Positions 59,220 to 64,000 of a stretch of DNA of 64,000 bases are shown here, in pieces; within the stretch, counting starts at the first letter, position 1, and every line of letters starts with the position of its first letter. The position numbers and the translations under genes are program-made. This DNA is from Shinisaurus crocodilurus (lineage: Eukaryota > Chordata > Lepidosauria > Squamata > Shinisauridae): contig CM037877.1 in NCBI GenBank assembly GCA_021292165.1, positions 35,104,197-35,168,196 of the forward strand. Reading direction: 5' to 3'. Under the pieces are notes generated by a model. It saw nothing but the letters and a program-made list of their open reading frames with translations. It was not told the DNA's origin and made no database searches.

Positions 59220-60263
59220 TCATTGTAGCACCGATGAGAGGACTGCTCTGCCAAAAGCGTTCGCTTCCCGGGCTCGGAGGTCAAGCTTATAGTGTCTGAC
59301 AAACGTCGAAGGCGCAGACCACGTGGCCGCTCTACACAGATCTTGTAGAGGAATGCCCTTTCCAAACGCCGTGGATGTTGATTGCGCCCGGGTCGAGTGT
59401 GCTTTTATTGCACCCGGTAACCGTTTGTCGTTCAACTGGTAAGCCAGTTTAATTGTTTCTACAATCCATTTGGCAAACCTTTGTCTGGACACAGGTAGGC
59501 CTTTCGATTGTCCTCCATAACAGACGAACAGCTGCGTCGATCTCCTAAACGAGGCTGTTCTGTCCTTGTAGAAAGCCAGTGCACGGCGGACGTCTAGAGC
59601 GTGCATTTTCTTTTCCAGGTCCGTTGTTGGACTCTGAAAGAAAGCTGGTAATATTATATCTTGGTTGGTATGAAATTCCGACACTACTTTTGGAATGAAA
59701 GAGGTGTCTGGGCGGGCGACCACCTTGTCCCTGTGGAAAACCATGTAGGGTGGATCCTCTCTTAGCGCACATAGTTCGCTTGACCTTCTTGCCGAGGTGA
59801 TGGCGACAAGGAAGGCCGTTTTCCATGTCAGTAATCGATAGTCTATGGTGGCGAGCGGCTCAAATGGCTTTTGTTGTAGAGCGCGTAGTACCAATGGTAG
59901 ATCCCATCCTGGCGTCAAGTCCTTCATTGGAGGGATGGTATTCCTTAGGCCTTTCAGGAACTGCTTCACTAAGGGGTGGGTGAAGACTGTCCCTGTAGTG
60001 GAGTAGGGTCTGTTGGCCGAGATTGCTGCTAAGTATACTTTTATAGATGAAAGTTTTAACCCTCTTAGCATCAAAATGTGCAGATATTCCAGGACAGTTT
60101 GTATCGTGCAAGTCCCTGGATCTTGCCCTTGTGCTCTGACGAATTTTGAAAATGCCTGCCACTTCCTAGCGTAAGATGCTCTTGTTGCTGGCTTGCGTGC
60201 AGCTGCTAGGATGTCCTGGATTGCCACTGGCAAGCTTTGCACTAGGAGTGACGTATCCTCCAT
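59220..60263 (-). CDS. DIRS tyrosine recombinase
   Basis: This is a tyrosine recombinase of about 347 residues, if translation begins at ATG 60,263 (MEDTSLLVQSL). The same frame stays open far upstream, but recognisable recombinase sequence begins only here. An N-terminal core-binding region (RKPATRASYARKWQAF) precedes the catalytic domain. Conserved residues are the first Arg in ARRSSEL, the HxxR motif in KAHSTR, a Trp in ATWSAPST and the nucleophile Tyr in RHYKLDL near the C-terminus. It should integrate the circular DNA form of the element, which is why DIRS makes no target duplication. The start overlaps the last 22 bp of the RT/RNase H ORF. All catalytic residues are present, so it may be active. 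Confidence 0.93.
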   Translation of the reverse strand: MEDTSLLVQSLPVAIQDILAAARKPATRASYARKWQAFSKFVRAQGQDPGTCTIQTVLEYLHILMLRGLKLSSIKVYLAAISANRPYSTTGTVFTHPLVKQFLKGLRNTIPPMKDLTPGWDLPLVLRALQQKPFEPLATIDYRLLTWKTAFLVAITSARRSSELCALREDPPYMVFHRDKVVARPDTSFIPKVVSEFHTNQDIILPAFFQSPTTDLEKKMHALDVRRALAFYKDRTASFRRSTQLFVCYGGQSKGLPVSRQRFAKWIVETIKLAYQLNDKRLPGAIKAHSTRAQSTSTAFGKGIPLQDLCRAATWSAPSTFVRHYKLDLRAREANAFGRAVLSSVLQ

Positions 60264-62458
60264 GCCATGAGCGCCAAACTCTTCAGGTCTGGGTGCCGGA
60301 TCTCGCCCCGAGCCTGGGTTAATAGAGTCGGCGTGATGGGGAGAGATCTGTATTCCCCCCTGGAAAGGTGAAGGACCTGGGGGAACCACGGTTGTCTGGG
60401 CCACCACGGTGCTACCAGGATGCAGTCTGTGCAGTCGTTCCATATTTTCGAGACGACCCGCGTCAACAGAGGAAGAGGCGGAAAGATGTAGAATAGATGC
60501 CCCGACCACTGCATCATAAAGGCGTCTGTAATGGAGTCTGGATCTGAAGCTGCCCTGCTGCAGAACTGGTGGCATGCTGTGTTTTCTGAGGTAGCAAAAA
60601 GGTCTATTTGAGGGTGGCCCCAAATCGAGAAGATCCAATGTAGGACGTCCGGGTCCAACTGCCATTCGTGGGACTGCAGGGAGACTCTGCTGAGGGCATC
60701 CGCTAGGGTATTGTCCTTGCCCGCGATGTGGATCGCCACGAGAGAGATGGACCTTTGGATCGTCCAGTGGAGGATTTTGAGGGTCAGTCTTGTTAGTCTC
60801 ATGGACCGCGTGCCTCCTTGTTTGTTGAGGTAGGCCACAACGGTCGTGTTGTCCGTGACTACTTGAATGTGATGGTGGTATAACTCGGACTCCAGCGCCT
60901 TCATGGCGTTCCAAACCGCAAGTAGTTCCAGCATGTTGATATGCATCTTGCGTTGAATGGAATTCCATGTTCCTTGCGTGGTAAGTCCTGCACAGTGTGC
61001 TCCCCAACCCAGGAGGGAGGCGTCTGTTGTTAGTATCTTTGTTGGTGTTAGTGGGTGGAAAGGAACCCCCTTGTCCAGATTCCTCCTGTCCGTCCACCAT
61101 AGCAAAGTCGCTTTGACCGTTCTTGGAATGGAAAGACGAGTGGAAGGGGACTGTTTTTGTGGATTGTAGGAGCGGATGAACCAGTTCTGGAGGGTTCTCA
61201 TGTGCAGGCGGGCGTAGTTCACGACCTGTATCGTTGAGGCCATGTGGCCTAGGAGGCGCTGGATTGTCTTTGCTGATGTGGAGCGAGATTGGTACAGACT
61301 TTTTGAGAGGGTAAGTATCTTGTCCAATCTGTCTCGTGGTAGATAAGCCCGTCCTTGAATCGAGTTGAGAACAGCCCCTATGAACTGGATCTTCCTGGCC
61401 GGAGTGAGGACAGATTTCTTGGCGTTGAGACATAGTCCTAGATCTTTGAGTAGGTGCAATGTCGTGCGGATGGTCGACTCTAGACGAGATTTCGTGGAGT
61501 CCACTACCAGCCAGTCGTCGAGGTAGGGGAAGATCCGGATTCCCCTGGCCCTTAGACTTGCACAGACGACTGCCATGCATTTGGTGAACACTCTCGGTGC
61601 AGTGGAGAGGCCGAAGGGGAGAACTACGAATTGATAGGCCTCGTCCCCTATCTTGAACCGCAGGTACTTCCGACTGTCTTGGTGAATGGCAATGTGGAAG
61701 TATGCGTCCTGCAGGTCTATCGACGCAAACCAATCCGTCTTGCGAAGTAAAGGCAGTATCGACTGGATGGTGACCATTCTGAACTTCTTTGCTGTTATGA
61801 AGAAGTTGACAAGTCGGAGGTCCAAGATCGGGCGAAGTCCTCCTCCCTTCTTCGACACTGTGAAGTACCGTGAATAGAGCCCCTCCTGGAGGTGATGTGG
61901 GTGGACAGGCTGGATGGCACCCTTCTGCAACAGAGAGTCCACCTCCTCCAGTAACGGTGGAGTGGGCTGTGTGGTAGTGATGCCGAGGAAGGGGGGGAGA
62001 ACATCGAATTCGATCTGGTACCCGTGCTGGATGATGTTGAGGACCCAGCGGTCCGTTGTAATGTGGTGCCACGATGGAAGGTAAGTGGCTAGTCTGTCCG
62101 TGAATAGGATAGTTGTATTTGACGATTTTGATGTCATAATCGGTGGTGTTGTCACGTCCGGTGTTTGAGTCATGTCCAGTAAGTATGTGTCGATTTGTGC
62201 TAAGTCAAAGACGCCGTTTGCCGAAAGGGTTGCCCTTCCTTGGTCCCTGGTACTTAGGTTGGAAAGGCCTTCTTGATCCAGAGGGCTGGCGGTCTCGTCC
62301 TCGCAAGTCTTGGTTTTTTTGTGCGAAGCGCGGCCGGAACGGCGCTGTTGGCTGGAGCTTCGTCCACTGTTTAGCTTTGTACCTCTGCCTTGGAGCTGCG
62401 TTAAGCCCCATCTTTTGCGCTGTGACCTTCGCTTTCTGGGCTGCGTCGAGGGAGTCAT
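60242..62458 (-). CDS. DIRS reverse transcriptase / RNase H / methyltransferase-like polyprotein
   Basis: This 738-residue uninterrupted ORF starts at ATG 62,458. The RT domain spans about residues 150-400: GGGLRPILDLRLVN near 205, catalytic-region SIDLQDAYFHI near 246, LPFGLSTAPRVF near 280, and the active-site YLDD at 312-315. RNase H follows at about 474-592, with candidate acidic residues D479 (LTTDAS), E511 (NMLELLAV), D536 (TDNTTV) and D587 (ADALSR). The C-terminal region (about 610-700) has DLFAT, FYIFPPLPLL and VAPWWPRQPW, matching the methyltransferase-like domain found in DIRS elements. It would copy element RNA into DNA. It is in a different frame from Gag and the recombinase, overlaps Gag at its 5' end, and its TAG lies just after the recombinase start. 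Confidence 0.95.
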   Translation of the reverse strand: MTPSTQPRKRRSQRKRWGLTQLQGRGTKLNSGRSSSQQRRSGRASHKKTKTCEDETASPLDQEGLSNLSTRDQGRATLSANGVFDLAQIDTYLLDMTQTPDVTTPPIMTSKSSNTTILFTDRLATYLPSWHHITTDRWVLNIIQHGYQIEFDVLPPFLGITTTQPTPPLLEEVDSLLQKGAIQPVHPHHLQEGLYSRYFTVSKKGGGLRPILDLRLVNFFITAKKFRMVTIQSILPLLRKTDWFASIDLQDAYFHIAIHQDSRKYLRFKIGDEAYQFVVLPFGLSTAPRVFTKCMAVVCASLRARGIRIFPYLDDWLVVDSTKSRLESTIRTTLHLLKDLGLCLNAKKSVLTPARKIQFIGAVLNSIQGRAYLPRDRLDKILTLSKSLYQSRSTSAKTIQRLLGHMASTIQVVNYARLHMRTLQNWFIRSYNPQKQSPSTRLSIPRTVKATLLWWTDRRNLDKGVPFHPLTPTKILTTDASLLGWGAHCAGLTTQGTWNSIQRKMHINMLELLAVWNAMKALESELYHHHIQVVTDNTTVVAYLNKQGGTRSMRLTRLTLKILHWTIQRSISLVAIHIAGKDNTLADALSRVSLQSHEWQLDPDVLHWIFSIWGHPQIDLFATSENTACHQFCSRAASDPDSITDAFMMQWSGHLFYIFPPLPLLTRVVSKIWNDCTDCILVAPWWPRQPWFPQVLHLSRGEYRSLPITPTLLTQARGEIRHPDLKSLALMAWRIRHS

Positions 62459-64000
62459 CAGTTTTGGTGTTAAAGAGTCCCTCGCCGTCGAACGGTAAGT
62501 TTTCTATACGCGCTCTCGCTTCCGTGTTCAGTAACGTTGAGCGGAGCCAAGCGTGTCTGCGGAGTGCCACTGAGCTGATGAGCGCCCTCGCGTGGCAGTC
62601 CGTCTGGTGTCTAGCGTTGTTCATTTGGAGTGTTGCCATGCTCAGGGCCTCTGCCTGCAACACTCGTGCCAGTTGTCTCTTTTCTTCTGACAGGTCTTCG
62701 CATAGGTTGCCCAGCTTTTCCGTCAGGAAATGTTGGTATCTTGCCATTATTGCCTGGTAGTTTGAGACTCTTAGACCCAAGGCGCTGGATGAATATACGC
62801 GTCTGGCGCAGGCGTCCAGTTTTTTGCCCTCCTGATCCACCGGCGTGGTGTGTATTTTACTCGAGGTGGACTGGGCAGATTCTACTATGATAGAATTTGG
62901 AGCCGGATGGGTGAAGAGAAATTGTGCATCCTCTTTGCGGACGCGATAAAGAGATTCCAGCCTCTTGCCCGTTGGAGGAATCACTGCTGGTTTGTTCCAG
63001 GTATTCTTGACGACTTTCAGTAGTGCTGGCAGGTAAGGCACCAGTGCTGGTGATGTTTGCGTCGATTGCATCATGTTATACACTGGGTCGTCATCATCGG
63101 GAGACTCGATGACAGTTTCTATCCCCAGGGATGCTGTCATCCTTAGCACGTGGTCGGCGAAAGTCCCAAGGTCCTCTGAAGGTGATACTGCCGCCCTCGA
63201 TTCGACCTGGAGATCTGGTGACGACTCGAGGGGGCCAGACAACGCAGAGTCTGAGTCAGAATATGGTAAATCTGACGAGGAATCTGGGTCTAGGTCTTTT
63301 GATAGAGCTGGTTTTTCTAGGTGCTTCTTTTTACATAAGGCCTTCCTTGGGGGTGCCTGAGGTAAAGAGAGGTGAGTTTTGGAACTCGTAGCATGTTTTC
63401 CTTTTTGCGGGCTATGGTCCCGTACAGTTTGAGCGGTGTGACGGTATCGCTCGTGTGGGCTCCTACTCCGTGTCGGACCTCTGCGTTTGTGCTGGTCGAC
63501 ATCGTGAGATAAGCTTCGGCGTCGACTGCGTCTGATATAGGGGGAGTCGCGCCGTCGCTCGGTATCGATGGGCGGTGTTCGATGTCGATGGCGATCGATA
63601 CAGGGGGAGCTATGGCGGCGTTCGGTATCGATGGGCTGTTTTCGACGTCGATAGCGATCCCCTTGGGGGGAGACTCTATATTGACGTACGCTGTCGGAGG
63701 AGGTACTACGGCGCCGGCGGCATGAGGTGTGTGCAGGTGCCTTTCGTTGACATTCGACACTTCGACGGTGGTGTCTGTCGGTGTCGTCTGAGTGGCTCCG
63801 CGATCTGCGGCGGTGACGGTCGGCATCGAGTGAGCGGCTTCGATGGCGGCGTCGGTCGATGTCGAGCGAAAAATCCGAACGCTTGTGGTCGGTTGGAGCC
63901 CTTCGGTGATGTCCGGAGCCGTGGGAAGGGCTGCGTTCGGTGTCGGCCGAGACGCTTCGGCGGCGGCGTGTGCCACCGTAGGGAGGACTGTTGTGGCGTC
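62205..64000 (-). CDS. DIRS ORF1, Gag-like protein (N-terminus beyond window)
   Basis: I read this frame as open from the window edge at 64,000 down to TGA at 62,205-62,207, at least 597 codons. The N-terminal part (about 63,450-64,000) is rich in Arg, Ser and His with imperfect repeats built around an ATCGAT-containing unit; the middle is acidic (SDSDSYPLDSSSDPDLD). The C-terminal half is less biased and contains HARALISSVALRRHAWLRST, then a basic tail (RQPSGSRRPFQPKYQGPRKG). This matches the position and composition of DIRS Gag, which should coat element RNA. No zinc knuckle is seen. It overlaps the start of the RT ORF by 254 bp. Function is inferred from position and composition only. Confidence 0.8.
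   Translation of the reverse strand, partial: RHNSPPYGGTRRRRSVSADTERSPSHGSGHHRRAPTDHKRSDFSLDIDRRRHRSRSLDADRHRRRSRSHSDDTDRHHRRSVECQRKAPAHTSCRRRRSTSSDSVRQYRVSPQGDRYRRRKQPIDTERRHSSPCIDRHRHRTPPIDTERRRDSPYIRRSRRRSLSHDVDQHKRRGPTRSRSPHERYRHTAQTVRDHSPQKGKHATSSKTHLSLPQAPPRKALCKKKHLEKPALSKDLDPDSSSDLPYSDSDSALSGPLESSPDLQVESRAAVSPSEDLGTFADHVLRMTASLGIETVIESPDDDDPVYNMMQSTQTSPALVPYLPALLKVVKNTWNKPAVIPPTGKRLESLYRVRKEDAQFLFTHPAPNSIIVESAQSTSSKIHTTPVDQEGKKLDACARRVYSSSALGLRVSNYQAIMARYQHFLTEKLGNLCEDLSEEKRQLARVLQAEALSMATLQMNNARHQTDCHARALISSVALRRHAWLRSTLLNTEARARIENLPFDGEGLFNTKTDDSLDAAQKAKVTAQKMGLNAAPRQRYKAKQWTKLQPTAPFRPRFAQKNQDLRGRDRQPSGSRRPFQPKYQGPRKGNPFGKRRL

Larger units (their letters stand above)
56941..64000 (-). 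other. JMY: JMY intron (partial), hosting L1 and DIRS insertions
   Basis: Upstream of the penultimate JMY exon (to the right, since the gene is on the - strand) the window contains about 0.6 kb of unremarkable sequence, then a 5'-inverted L1 and the DIRS element, which fill the rest. No further JMY exon is visible before the edge. Confidence 0.75.
58712..64000 (-). mobile_element. DIRS-type tyrosine-recombinase retrotransposon (5' end beyond window)
   Basis: The element is read on the - strand. In order it has a Gag-like ORF, an ORF with reverse transcriptase, RNase H and a methyltransferase-like domain, a tyrosine recombinase, an internal complementary region and a terminal repeat ending at about 58,712. 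A DIRS is identified by RT plus RNase H plus a tyrosine recombinase instead of a DDE integrase, and by split/inverted terminal repeats instead of LTRs. All readable ORFs are open and the CpG density is much higher than in the flanks, which suggests a young insertion. It interrupts an L1 inside a JMY intron and is co-oriented with JMY. The left terminal repeat is off the right edge. Confidence 0.93.

Noticed and set aside
60264..62072. N-terminal 600 codons of a 950-codon recombinase frame as a protein domain
   Set aside because: It lies entirely over the RT/RNase H ORF, shows no recognised domain and starts with GTG. It is kept only as a finding about frame openness.
63317..63976. 219-codon - strand frame over the DIRS 5' region
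   Set aside because: It overlaps the Gag frame, which is open over the same stretch and continues into the Gag body; this frame is a composition shadow of the repeats.

Overview
The window is vertebrate nuclear DNA, most probably from a squamate reptile (a lizard). Two conserved single-copy genes give the location. The last four coding exons of HOMER1 lie on the + strand (9.7-34.6 kb). The last two coding exons of JMY lie on the - strand (54.5-56.9 kb). These genes are tail-to-tail neighbours in other amniotes, so the synteny agrees with the exon calls. The repeat content also fits a lizard: tRNA-derived SINEs of the saurian type, CR1-like and L2-like LINE tails, an L1, many hAT and Tc1/mariner-like MITEs, and a DIRS-type tyrosine-recombinase retrotransposon. 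No prokaryotic feature, CRISPR array or functional tRNA/rRNA gene was seen.

Layout. 1-9.7 kb is HOMER1 intron with MITEs, an L2-like LINE, a 0.58 kb palindrome and a hAT MITE nested in a SINE. 9,739-34,615 holds four HOMER1 coding exons separated by large introns; one intron holds a GC-rich 744 bp hAT element with an exact 8 bp target duplication, several palindromic MITEs and a 72 bp tandem repeat. 34.6 to about 37.4 kb is the probable HOMER1 3'UTR, which carries two hairpin-forming MITEs. 37.4-54.4 kb is the convergent intergenic interval plus the JMY 3'UTR. It contains one unassigned candidate terminal exon (42,508-42,668, - strand) encoding a single membrane segment. 54,482-56,940 is the 3' end of JMY (polyproline, WH2-WH2-C-A actin-nucleating tail). 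Its last intron carries a nearly identical copy of the gene's own stop-codon region.

57.5-64 kb lies in a JMY intron. It contains an L1 insertion with a 5' inversion, interrupted by a DIRS retrotransposon that runs off the right edge. The DIRS ORFs (Gag-like, reverse transcriptase/RNase H/methyltransferase-like, tyrosine recombinase) are uninterrupted as far as they can be read. A perfect 63 bp inverted copy of the element terminus, the expected internal complementary region, lies next to the 3' terminal repeat. The strongest observations are this DIRS element and its unusual frame arrangement (Gag and recombinase share one frame broken by a single TGA), the local JMY exon-end duplication, and the unassigned membrane-anchor exon.

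Everything here is read by eye. Family names for repeats and exon assignments rest on recognised motifs, not on database searches.
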